A stretch of 64,000 nt of DNA from Bretschneidera sinensis (lineage: Eukaryota; Streptophyta; Magnoliopsida; Brassicales; Akaniaceae): contig CM043700.1 in assembly GCA_023935145.1 (NCBI GenBank), positions 63,568,620 through 63,632,619 on the forward strand. The letters are read 5' to 3'. Below are positions 46,042 through 58,000 of the stretch, piece after piece; position 1 is the stretch's first letter, and each line of letters opens with the position of its first letter. Under the pieces are notes generated by a model, which saw nothing but the letters and a program-made list of their open reading frames with translations, was not told where the DNA came from and searched no databases. The translations under genes and the position numbers were made by a program.

Positions 46042-48658
46042 TGTAACGACCCATCCCGAGCGAGCCCACTCAGGACGGTGTCAATTACCTTTCAGAATCG
46101 AGCACCTAGACACACAAATATATACTACAATAGAACAACATCATATATATATATAGAGTTAAGGTCATCCAATTATTACAACTATAAGGTTGTAGCTTTA
46201 TAAGGTGTCTAAAGAGACACAGCCAACCGGTTACAACTTCACACCTAATGTACAATATAATACAAAAAAAAGGCTTGATCGAGGATGCAACTCTTGTGGA
46301 CCCACCTAAAACTTCATTGAACTTCAAAGCTTCACCACTTAAAATCTGAAATCACCTGGAAGCTTACCTGAAAGGTTATAACGAGGAAGGGGGGTGAGTT
46401 ATAAAGCTCAGCGAGTTCTTACACTACACAAAGTTATTACTTGTTAGAAAAAGTTGAGGGGTTATTATGATTTCTTTTTCCTTTCTACTTTATTTGTTCG
46501 TATACATAGTCATTTAGCACTTTGCAAAACAAAAATCTTAGTAATCATAATACGGTCCTATAAAACCCACAACCAACTTGTATTCGTCATTCCATAGTCA
46601 ATCAAAATATCACAATTTATCCATACAACCAAACATTTCATATGCCCCCTTACGGGCCAAGTAATTCAAATTCATGTATGGTATGCCAATGTAGCATGAT
46701 GCAATGCAATGTGTCATCTCATAATCCATCAGGGACGTCTCCCCACGTACTGGTACGTTTCACAAACAATAAATTTTCGGAATCCATATTGATCCAGGCC
46801 AGGTCCAATCATCCAATATATTTGGTACCCTTACACCCCTTGTGGGAAGAGACCTATCATCCTCACACACCACTCCCCTCTCAATAACATACCGTAAATT
46901 TCAATGCATAAAATGAAATGAAATCAAGTGATGAACATCATCAAATTATCATCAATCCATACAATCATACAACATTCAGCACAAAGGTTTTGAAATCACT
47001 ATCTCATCATTAATATATAATTAACTTATCTTACCACATAGTTATAAATATAACTATTATATCTAAATAGCGAATTACAATTCTTATGTAACCTTATTGT
47101 TTTGGTTTCCTCACTAACATTCATGCTTACCAAGAGTAGGGTAATACTCACCTTACGCCAAATACTAGTCGTGGATCACTTCTTTACCTTTACTACGATC
47201 ATCCACCACACCAATTGAAATGCCAATTTTAACAATTAAAGCAAACTACATATACAAATAGCCAATGAGTATAGTATTTAAAACTTAGACACTTAATAAG
47301 GAATCAATCATTCCATTTACTTACACATATAAATCAAAGAAAATACTACTAAAGTTCATTGTTCTCCTTAATCACCTATTTTCACTCTTTCCTTCTTTCC
47401 TTCATTCTTTACTCCATAAAACTCTCAATTCATATGGAATTTAAATTTCAAGACACTAACTTAGGGTAATTACCAACAAATCCCAACTTGTAAAAAGTAT
47501 TCATCCTAAAAATAATTTTCCCAATCAAGAAAAAGTCTTACTTAGAGGAATTTCTTTTAATTCCAAAAAGGGTTTCAAATTTACAGCTATAGTAAAATTT
47601 TCTAACAATATCCATCTCGAAAATCATGTTATATAAGAATAACACTTCAAACTTCACAAACTCTTATTAATTTCTTCCAAAGTGTAGGATTTAATCAAAA
47701 TTTCATCAATAAATTTTAGATTTTACAATACTCACAGCAAAAATTAAACCTTAACACCAAAGTTCCATAACACAAAAATTTTCATATTTCTTTCAAATTT
47801 TCTCCCAACTTCAAATATTTAAAACTAAACCAATTTAAATTCAAATCATTCCAACTAATGTTCTAGATCAACTTTAGGAAGTATAATTTAACATAAAAAT
47901 AGTTGGCACCCAAAATTACCTCAAATTCTTGCTGAAAACAACTCACAAAACTTCCCAGAATATGAAATTTTTTTTTAGAATTTCTGCACAATTCTCCCAA
48001 CTTAGACAACTCATAAATCTCTCAAATTAAATCCAAATGACCTCAAATAAAAGCCAAAAATAAACATCAAGAAGTATAGTTTAAGTTTTTATTTGAACAC
48101 TATTCGAAATTAACTCAAAATCTGCACAAAAAATCCAAAGGAACAAAACAGGCTGTTCCTCCCCTGCTCGGCGCGTGTATGCCACGCACCACCGTAGCTT
48201 GCTCATGGAGGCTCACTTCCCTGGCCGGAAGATAGCTGATGGTGGCAGAAGAGGGTGTTGGAAGTTTGGGGGCAAAAGGATCTTGAATGGTTGGGTTAAA
48301 GTTAGGTCAAAGTTTGGAAGAAAATGGGTTTTGAAGAAAGAAATTTTCCAGAACCATTTTTTTTTCTCTCCTCTCTCCCTTCTGCCTATTTCTCAAATGC
48401 CAAAATGAGAGATTTCACTCTTCTAGGTCAACTTTTCTCTTATATGCTCCCACTAACACTTGACATTTTACCAATCTACCCTTCCCTTTCTTCTTTTATT
48501 AATTTACATGTCCTTTCCTTTAATTTTCCTTTTAGTATTTAAACACCCCCCAAAGTTTTCTTTTGTTTCTTACTTAGAGTTCCCAAAAAATAAAAACTGA
48601 ATTGTAAAAATTAAATTATAAAGGCTTTAATAAATAAATAAAATTTTTGAATTCTACA
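46042..48658. mobile_element. solo LTR (2.6 kb, probably Ty3/gypsy) between integrase and RT of the outer element
   Basis: It begins TGTAACGACCCATCCCG and ends AAATTTTTGAATTCTACA. Flanks are TGAGT (46037-46041) and GGAGT (48659-48663). Reading across the flanks without the insert keeps the copia frame into the RT motif IGCKWVFKKK. There is no coding content. Its length and TGTAACG start suit long LTRs of chromovirus-like gypsy elements, an inference. Confidence 0.7.
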
Positions 48659-48660
48659 GG

Positions 48661-49985
48661 AGTCTTATGAAATTGCGTAGGGATAGGAAGGTAATTGGGT
48701 GTAAATGGGTTTTCAAGAAGAAAACAAATGCAAATAGAATGGTAGAGAAGTACAAGGCACGTCTGGTTGCAAATGGGTAATAATAAATAGAGGGAATTGA
48801 CTATGGTTAGATATTTTCTCCGGTAGCAAAGTTGATGTCTATCAGATTTGTTCTATCCATGGCAGCTACTTATGATCTAGAGGTCGAGCAACTAGGTGTG
48901 AAGATAGCTTTCCTTCATGGGAACTTAGAGGAGGAAATTTACATGAAATAGCCTAAAGGTTTTGTGAGGACTAAAGCAGTCACCACACATGTGGTACCAA
49001 AAGTTTAACACATATGCCATTCAGCTTGGGTTCACTCGCAGCTATGTTGATCACTACCTCTATGTGAAAAGGTTAGGGGCTGATTTTGTATTTTTAGCTT
49101 TGTACGTAGATGATATGTTGTTGATTGGAAATAAGAAGAGGATGATTAGCACTGTGAATTCATCGTTGGTAAGGTTGTTTGACATGAAAAACCTGGGGCC
49201 AACAAACTTTATCTTGGGCATGTAGATAAAGAGGGATCATGAAAAGCAAAAACTATAGCTAAGTCTGAAAAAGTGTTAAATAAATTTAACATGACTGGCA
49301 GTAAGTCGATAGGGACTCCTATGCCTTTGGGAACCAAGTTATCTGCGAAACAGTGTCCGAAGATAGAGGAAGAAGTTGGAAAATGGCACATATGATATTG
49401 CCCAAGTAGTGGGAGTATTGAACAAATATATGTCTAAGCTTGGGAAAGAGTATTGGACTACAATCAAGAGAGTTCTTATATATCTTCGTGGCATGTTGCA
49501 CTGTGTTATGGAAGTACGAGAGGAGAGAAGAATCTTGATATTATAGGATCGGTTGATGCTGATTGGGGAGGAGATATTGACAATAATAAGTCTATAAACG
49601 GATATGTGTTCAATCTATTTGGTGGGACGGTGAGTTAGATGAGCAAGAGGAAAAGTGTTGTTGCTCTTTCATTCACAAAAGCAGAGTATATGGTGATAAC
49701 TCATGCTGGAAAAGAAGCGGTTTGGCTTCAAAGGTTATGTGTTGAGCTTGGGTTTAAACAATGGGCAGTGAAGGTGAAATGTAACAATCAAGGTGTTATC
49801 TTCTTAGCAAAGAATCATGCATTTCATTCATGGATTAAGCACATTGATATCTAATAGCACTTCATCAGGGAAAATATTGAAGAGAATGTAATAATCTTGA
49901 AGAAAGTCGATACAACAGTGAACAGTACAAATTTCTTGACTAAGGCGGTTAGTCTAGCTAAGTTTGAGTGGTATGCTATAGAGAT
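48661..49985 (+). pseudogene. outer copia reverse transcriptase and RNase H
   Basis: Recognisable in order: IGCKWVFKKK and KARLVANG (RT fingers), KIAFLHGNLEEEIYMK, the catalytic ALYVDDMLLIGN near 49100, MKNLGPTNFILGM, then RNase H with SVDADWGGDI, the SKRKSVVALSFTKAEY block and a terminal HIDI. At least eight in-frame stops and a few frame changes occur. Confidence 0.8.
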
Positions 49986-50050
49986 GGGCTTGAAGAAATA
50001 GAGTTCTGGGACGTTTGCCATGTGTGTGAAGTATTTACCAAGTGGGAGAT

Positions 50051-50422
50051 TGTTAGAGTTAATACATACTTCACGGGTCCAGATCTGTAGACCGCCCGAT
50101 GACCACGGCAGTCTCGCTCCCCAGTGAGCGGGCGGGTGGTAGGGGGCAGCACCCCCGAGAATTCCAGGCCCTATACATGTTTTGGGTGTTGGTTTTTTGA
50201 AGGATAGTTTGGGTTTGGGCCCATGAATAGCCGCAATTTTGCAGCAAGGCGAAAACTCTAATTAGGGCGTCTTAAGTTGCTTATAAATACTCTCTATGTA
50301 CTGAGTGCACGTTGTAGAGAGATTTGGGAGATGGATTATAGTGAAACTTCTTGCATAATGTCGCCCTATTCTGGGGTGAACCTGGGTATATTATATCTTA
50401 TTATTTTCTTTTTGTTTATTTT
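50051..50422 (+). repeat. 3' LTR of the outer copia element, right end lost
   Basis: It matches the 5' LTR up to GTTTATTTT. The last 60 or so bases are replaced by unrelated leader-like sequence. Confidence 0.75.
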
Positions 50423-51222
50423 GAAGCAGTGGTAGGCTTTCGATCCTGACAATTGCTATCAGAGACAAGATCACGAGTTCGATTCCCAGCGGTGTAATTG
50501 CTGAGGGGGAGATTGTTGGGGCAGGTGTTGGCAGCAATTGTCCCGTGGTGGAGGCCCAGGTTAGGGCTAAGTCACATTCGAGACGTGGTGCTTGTGCTAT
50601 TGTGCGATTTAAGTGATTTGAGTTGCACTCTGGTTATAAGCTATAGCTTTTGGTGCAATGGTAGGTGCTCGATCCTGACAAGTGGTATCATAGCTGATGA
50701 TTTGACTAGGCATGACCAGATCATGTGATTAACTCCAAGATACTTAAGGTGATATATTTAAACAACAAGAGGAGCTCAAGGGACTCGTGTGGCATGAACA
50801 AGGTGACTTGGGTAGCGAACGGGTGTTGCTCTCACGATAAAGTCTATGTGGTTCGCAAGGTGGAGTCTATAAAGCTCATTATTGAAAGTCGATGTGTGGT
50901 TCTTTGATCAGGTGTGCATGTTAGACTATGGTGCGAGTTTGGAGTTGGTATAAGCATGATGGTGAGGGAGAGCAATGGAGACTCACATGTGAGAGGGAGA
51001 TTATTAGGAATATTCACGTTTGAGTGAAGAGATGTGGAAAATCAATCCCACATGGAGAAAAAACTATATAAGTGAATGACATATATATATAGTGGTGGAA
51101 TCAGAACACATTAGCTTAAGTTGTTGAGTTCATATGGTTTCCTATATCATATATTTGGCATTTGGTTGGTGGACTCTCCAAACCCAAGTTTCCATCGAAC
51201 TTGGGTTAGCATGCCTAACATT
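50423..51222 (+). mobile_element. mosaic of short LTR-element fragments
   Basis: Two LTR ends reading TCGATCCTGACAA are each followed by a tRNA-Met-like PBS (TTGCTATCAGAGAC near 50453; GTGGTATCATAGC near 50682). Purine tracts GAGGGGGAGAT (50502-50512) and GAGAGGGAGAT (about 50991-51001) each precede an LTR-like start (TGTTGGGGCAGG; TATTAGGAATATTCACG). The last has ACTATATAAG and ends CATGCCTAACATTGG near 51222. No coding frame is seen. Confidence 0.5.
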
Positions 51223-51717
51223 GGTAACCAGTCTCTGTTTGACTACACTTTGCTTCTACCAATGTCTACTGTCTAGTCACAGGTAATTCTGTAATATTCC
51301 AATGAATGCGGTTGTTGGTATTTTGACCCCCAAATTATTATGGGAAGTTCACTGATAACTTGCAAGTTCACTGTTAACTCAAAATAGCATAAAAATATTT
51401 TAACCACTTCTAAGTCACTTGTCATTCATTACGGGTGTGTACGCGTGCATGAGTTTGTGAAGAGTGTGTATGCGTGCTATTTTGAGTGTGTACGCATGCA
51501 TGAGTTTGGTGCCCGTACTGCATGGGAAACCTAACCATTGATCGCATTAGTCAAGAGATGCTAGCACTTGAGTAAGAATAAAAAGTTACATGTACTCTGA
51601 TTTGTATGTTTTTTTAAAAGAAAATGAAAGGATACAAAAAGTTACCTCATCTCTCTAAATCTCCAAAAACTCGGATTTATATCAAATTATTCTTGTGTTA
51701 GAAATTTTGGAAAGATA
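51223..51717. other. intergenic, no gene seen
   Basis: It includes a short repeat GTGTGTACGCGTGCATGAGTTTG near 51435 and 51485. Confidence 0.45.
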
Positions 51718-51725
51718 CTCACTTT

Positions 51726-52385
51726 TAGGCCTGTTGATAGATCGAATTTTGATCCAAATTCGGTTCATATAATCATGTAATGACAGAAACTTTGATCTAG
51801 TAATCTAATTTTGATCTTAATCTGTTAATCCATTTAACAAATAAATCAAATTCGAATATTTCTTGATCGATTATAATATCAATCTGATTTGATTTCTATA
51901 TTATTATATTGTATACTTTATTCTTTATATTATACATTTTTTTTGCTTTTATAACATAAAAATACATAAATGTTATAAAGTTAGTACTCTTAAAAGTGAA
52001 TCAAGTATGCTAACTTTGTTTGACAAGCTTAGATCACTTCAAAGTAAATGATTAATCAAGGCAAATGCCTTGAAGTGACTTAAGCTTAAATCACTTGCCA
52101 AACATACTAGCAAAACATAAAATATATGTTGTGTTAAAAGATTAAATATTTTTTAAAAAATAATTTTTTAATTTATATTGATTTTTAAGTATATTATAAT
52201 ATAATAAATTTTAAAAATATCCATTAAATGATCCAATAATTTGATAATAATTCGATTTTCGATGGATCTTGATATAAATTGAATTTTAAAATATGTAATA
52301 AATAATTCAATCATCCTATAATTTTTTAACAAATGGATTTAAATTTGACTTGATGTGAACCAAATTCGATCAAGTTACCGGCCTA
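51726..52385. mobile_element. hAT-type MITE, 660 bp, 8-bp TSD
   Basis: Ends TAGGCCTGTTGATAGATCGA and TCGATCAAGTTACCGGCCTA are inverted and related. Flanks CTCACTTT (51718-51725) and CTCACTTC (52386-52393) agree at 7 of 8 positions, as expected for hAT. The interior is AT-rich and non-coding. Confidence 0.65.
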
Positions 52386-52439
52386 CTCACTTCCTCTCCT
52401 TCTCTCTCTTCTACATACCTCGATCCAAACAGACCCTAA

Positions 52440-53016
52440 GGAAGAGAGGAACAATAAATATAAAAAAAAAAAAAAAAAAGTATAGAGCTGATGGAAAGAA
52501 AACAGAAGTGGGTCCGAAACATAAGAATAAACTCCTGTTTAAGGGAAAATTTCGAAACCTGTAAAACAATACAACGAACGGTCTGATAAAAGTTGCAATA
52601 CATAATCCGTTTAGCCAAAAACAATACATTGTAAACCTCTGAACTGGACAAACTTAACCACAAGCTGCCGTTTAACGTACAAGTTTCGTGTGAGAGTGAT
52701 ATTTTCTCAACTTTCCTCTCCCTAAGAAATGTATCAGGCTGTGACAGCAGAAGCACTCTGCACTACTTGTATAATAAATTGATCCGATGCAAAACCCGAA
52801 AGACATATTTACATGCCATCTCACTACTTTGTTTTTTTTTTTTTTTGTTTTCTGACCAAACTCTCTCTTTTCCTTGTATTCCTTCTCTCTCAAAACCCCA
52901 GATCTGCATTTGAATGTTCTAGAGACAAATCCAGAAGTATACCGCCCTCCGTGTAACCGAAGAAAAAGATGGCAACAATGGATTGCCCACGAAAAGGTGA
53001 TGTAGAAATGACACAT
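52440..53016 (-). other. ETO1 3' UTR and flank
   Basis: No other gene. The stretch lies between the stop at 53017 and the hAT MITE. It contains A/T homopolymers at 52461-52478 and 52831-52846. Confidence 0.45.
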
Positions 53017-54984
53017 TTATGAACTTTTGACTTCTCTCTGTTCATTAACCCTCTCACGTGCTTTATTGCAGAGCTCATGAGTATCAGCATGGCTAGGATC
53101 TAGACAAAGGGCTGCTTCACAGTCTCTAATGGTGGACGCATAATCACCCATCGAGTCATGAAATGCTGCACGGAGATGTAGCAGCTGCAGGTCTGGCTTA
53201 AAAACTATGGCCCTTGTGAGCTCTGCTATCGCTCCAGCCTCTTTGTGATCATCCATCAGAACTGATAGGGCAAAAGTTCCATGTTAGAAAAAGTATACGC
53301 CCATATGCAGACCCTGGCGAAATTAGTATTCAAAACTAGAAAATGAAAGCAGTAAAGTAATTGAAAACCAATAACAGAGATAATAATCTTCATATAAACT
53401 TTATACAATAAAATATATAGTACACGGGGGGAGGAAATAACCACCTTGTTTAACTATATATGTTCATTCAAATTACAACAAACACCAAGTGCCAAAATTC
53501 CCCCATGATTTCTACATATATTACTAAATCCCATCACATATCCTAGCCTAAAATATTTCAATTTCAGAAACACAGACAGTGACTTTTTTTTTTCTTTTGA
53601 TAAGTAGAAACATGGACAAGGACATGGACTCATCTGTCTTTAACATAAGAAAATATCAGTTCCCAGGAATTAGATAGTGAATCAACCTTATACTTTACAT
53701 GGCCAACCAGTGTACTTGAAATGTAAGCTAATATTTGACACCAATAGACAATAATCCAAATGGACAATCTTGTAACAATCATACATAATCTTGTGAAGGA
53801 GATCCAGATGAAGATTTGCTGTCGAATCAACATGCATGTCCTTATTGCTGAAAACTGGTATAGTAACACAACTATTATAAAAGATATCATATTGACAATT
53901 AGAAGATAGACATTGATGCAAACCCAAGTTATGCCCAATCAATATAACTTTAAACCATGATTGTTTCACCAAAATCAATGTTTTCCAGCCATAAATAACA
54001 TGTGCAAGCCTATGACACGCCTAGCCCAAAACAAATGGTTCATCACATAAAAGTGATTCCCAGCCCCAAGAGCCATGGAGAGGCTAGTAGAAATGACAGA
54101 GTCCCAGTGAGAGAATAAAACCAATCATAATAGTCAAAAGTACCCAGATGATAAAACAATGGCACAAAAGGCAGCTCTCTCCAGATTTTTATTATTTTTG
54201 GATAACTGCAAATTTACTTATCCAAAACAAGAAAACAACAGAAGTAAAACAGCTACAAGAGAAACATACCCCTACTACAGAAACAGGAATGAGACTTGCT
54301 ACCAAAAAAAAAGGAGCTCTCTCCAGATTAATCATCTCAGGGACTGTACTACTTCTCCAATCACTAACCATATTTTCTACAACATTAGACAGTTATAAGA
54401 AAATCAACTTTGATATCTTATGGGAAGAGTCATTACTTTACTTGCACAACCAAAAACACTTGTCCTTCACATTTTTCAGGGAAGACATGGCTACAGAATT
54501 GGACTAATAATTATAGCAACACTACTGATACAAAGTTGACAAATTTTCAGTAGGATATTGCTTCTTTTCTTTTTTGGGTCGGGGTGGGGCTAGATAGGAT
54601 TTTACTGTAAGGTAGCATCGCAGAAATGGGACTGACATATCTGCTCAAACATTAGGATGCCCTGATTATCAAAACAAATTTTTGTCAACCACTTCACAGG
54701 ACAAACTTTCATATGAAAGATGAGAGACCAAGTGAAATTATGAACAAGACTTTTTTAATTTATAATGTTGAGGGTCCTAATTAGGTTTCCTATTATGTAT
54801 CTTAGTAGGTTTCTTAGTCTCCTAGTCCTATTAGGTTTGATATTTCATAAGTCTATATATAAGACTGTTAAATTGTATTCAGATCATAAAAATCAATAAT
54901 ACAAAATTCTTTTCAATTATCTGATTTCAACATGGTATTAGAACTCATGGTTTGGGATCCTTGTGGTGATCTGAGATAAACACC

Positions 54985-55027
<43 letters not shown>

Positions 55028-58000
55028 TAGAATATGTTTGTTCTAGTTCTGTTTTGTTTTGTTTTTCCGACGTTTCTAGAGTGTCTTCTTTTCCAGCAAG
55101 TTGTTCCTCTGTTTTCCTGGCAAGATTTTGTCAGATTCCGTCTGTGTTTTTGTTTCTCTGTTTTTGTTGGAGATAAGGAAGAAGAAAAGATGAAAAAAAG
55201 GGAAAAAGAAAACAGTAGTGAAAAAAGGAGAAAAAGAGGAAGAGTTCTCGATCGAATCTGAAGAAGTTTCTCACCCCTATGTTGATGTTGTTAACCTGAT
55301 CCTACACGTTTTGATGTTGTATCCTCTTGACTCATTAATTGCAGTCCATTCAAGTCAAAGTCAAAATTAGTAAAAAAAAACAAGATGAAAAAAGTCAAAG
55401 TCTTGTTGATTGTTTTCGGATCTTGTCTCGTTAGGTGGTACCAACGTGGTAACCTAACTGTTTGTCGTGGGTGTGGAATCCCGACTTGTTTACATGGGTT
55501 ATTATAATTTATGGGTTTGAGTTTATTTGTTTTAGATTGGATCACATTTGTTATTGGTATGGGTTTCTTTGTAATAAGTTAGTGCAAGTGTATGCTCCAA
55601 CTTGAGGGGGTGTTGAGAGTTCTAATTAGGTTTATATTGAGTCCTAATTAGGCTTCCTATTATGTGTTCTAGTAGGTTTCTTAATCTTACTTAGTTTATG
55701 TCTCTTAGTCCTACTAGGTTTAATATTCATAAGTCTATATATAGGACTATTGAATTGTATTCAGATCATAAAAATCAATAATATAGAATTCTTTTCAATT
55801 CTTTGATTTCAACATATAACATAAATCTGAGAAGTTGAAATCCCATGCCTTTTCTTTTGAGAACCAATCTAAAGAATTAACTGTTTTAGCTCTACAAAAA
55901 GGAAATATCTAAGGTTCTACACAGCCAAATACACAACGGAACAAGCTGAGCTCAAACTCCAATTTGGTAGTTCGAACCGTGGAGCTTAATGGAAAAGTAC
56001 AACAAATTTCCAACCATAGATCACTTGACTCACTCGTTCCAAATAACGATCTAAAATTGACTTATGCTCTGCTTAGGAGTCAAAAAACATTACATAATAC
56101 TACTCCACTTAATCAGTAGGTTTTTTTATAAGCCTTACTTAATCAGTAGTTAAATGATTATAGGTGTAATTGAGTGTTTGCACAGCCCAAAAAAACTATG
56201 AGTTGTCAACAATAATTTCTAGATGTTAAAGAAAATGATGAAGGAACAATAGCAATAGCCATGGAATGTACCTGCTGCTCTGTATCTGTAGGGGTATGTC
56301 CTCAGGGGATCTAGCTGTGTTGCCATACTAAGATCACTCTTTGCCATGTCGCGGTCACAGTATTCTGAACGCTTCTCATAAGCAGATGCATTGTTCAGAG
56401 CCTTCTCTATCAGCTTTGTCATCTCATCATACGCAGCTTTGCGTTGACTTTTGAGATGATATACTCGTGCCAGACCCTGATGTGCTCGTGTATGCTTGAT
56501 ATTGAGAGCATTCATATAGCAATCAGCAGCAAGATCCAGCTTATCACAGTCTACATAGACACTACCTAGGTTATTCAATGCCTGCAAAATGGCATAATTA
56601 CTTAAAATTAGACAGTATTCTGGTACATTATAGCAAGACAACAGCTTGCTCCAAGGATGATACTTACTTGTCCTTTACGAAGACCATCTGATGGGCATCG
56701 AAAAGCTTCCTCAAGAAGTTCGATAACGCACATCGAAGACTCAGGATCAAGGCTAGAATCTGCTAAAGCATATGCTTTGAGGAAAAAGGCTTCAAATGAT
56801 CTCTGGATAGAAATGGACTCCTCAGCTTTAGCTAGTGCTTCTTCACGATGGCCAGTATCATACAATATCCATCCTTCATAGACAAGCCTTTCATGCTCAG
56901 AAGTAGAATGATTTCTAGCCAACCGTAGACTACGCATTGCAGCCTTTTGACAATTTAACCTACAACATTCAGACACAACAGGATGCTACTTTACAAAGGA
57001 AATAAATAGAGAGCAAAAAATTAAATCCCGAGGATAAATTCTTTTTTGGTATATGAAACTGAAAGGATATCAAGCAATCAGCACTTCAATCACCGAAAAC
57101 CAAAGTGATGGTAAAATAATCCAAGTAACAAACAATAGACTATCATTTTTCACGACCACATATAATCTATAGAGCCAGAAGCATACCTAACTGAAATTTA
57201 AGTTCTCATAGACATGCAATGATAAATATAAACTTTGTGAATCTGAAGATATAAATATGTGCTAATACATACCAGGCAAGAGGGACAAATTTCTAGCAGC
57301 CATCATAGGCAGAATATGTTAATGGGAAGAGCTATTAGCAGCAATCAGTGTTTCATAATCAATTACTGTCTTCCACACAGGCAAAAACACACATCTTGCC
57401 TCCCAATTCCACACACACATGCTAAGCTTATCCTACCATTTCCCTTTCAACTGCTTCTCTTAAGCCCTTCTCCCCTACTCCTTTAGTCTTCATCTTATAG
57501 GGTCCTAGATGCCTACAATTGGACGGTGGGGAATTACTCTGTTCAGAAGTACCAGCTTTTATTTGTGGATGTTATGATGGATCAGATTAATATGATTTTC
57601 AGGAAAATCACTCCAACGGACATGCATGCTAGTTTTAAATGTACGTAAGCAAAAAGTTTCTATAATTTATGATCAGGAAGTGTAGAATCAAAGAAAGCCA
57701 TTAAAGTTCTGTCAAACTTTGAATACAAGAAGATGTGTTCCATAAAATATATATGAAACACAATTTTTTGGGCATATTAAGGCATTAAAACATCTCAATG
57801 CTAATAAATTAAGTTAATAACATACAAAAGCAGAAACTCATGATCTCCAGAGCAAAACTTTAGATGGCAAAAAAGTTACTAGATTCAAAAACAAATTCTA
57901 GAAAGCTAGACAGAATCCAGAGTTAAAGGAAAAGGAAGCCAAAGCAGAGCGTCTTAAGAGAAGACTGATAGTTGAACCGGCAAATGATTTTCATACTTAC

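Larger units (their letters stand above)
39079..50422 (+). mobile_element. Ty1/copia retrotransposon (outer), interrupted by two insertions
   Basis: LTRs at 39079-39484 and 50051-about 50422 share TGTTAGAGTT and CACGGGTCYAGATCTGTAGAC. The PBS reads TTGGTATTAGAGCC (39486-39499) and the PPT AGTGGGAGAT (50041-50050) abuts the 3' LTR. Removing the insertions at 40316-44332 and 46042-48658 leaves about 4.7 kb with the copia order gag, protease, integrase, reverse transcriptase, RNase H. Many stops make it inactive. The 3' LTR loses similarity after GTTTATTTT at about 50422, so the right-hand target duplication is missing. Confidence 0.85.

Noticed and set aside
50423..50720. Possible tRNA gene or tRNA-derived SINE because of GGTGCAATGGTAGG and GTTCGATTCC
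   Set aside because: The A-box-like and B-box-like pieces are not spaced to form a tRNA, and the PBS/PPT context fits LTR-element fragments better.
54148..54507. 119-codon plus-strand frame in ETO1 intron 3
   Set aside because: No domain, AT-rich, and within an intron. A second overlapping frame is equally open.
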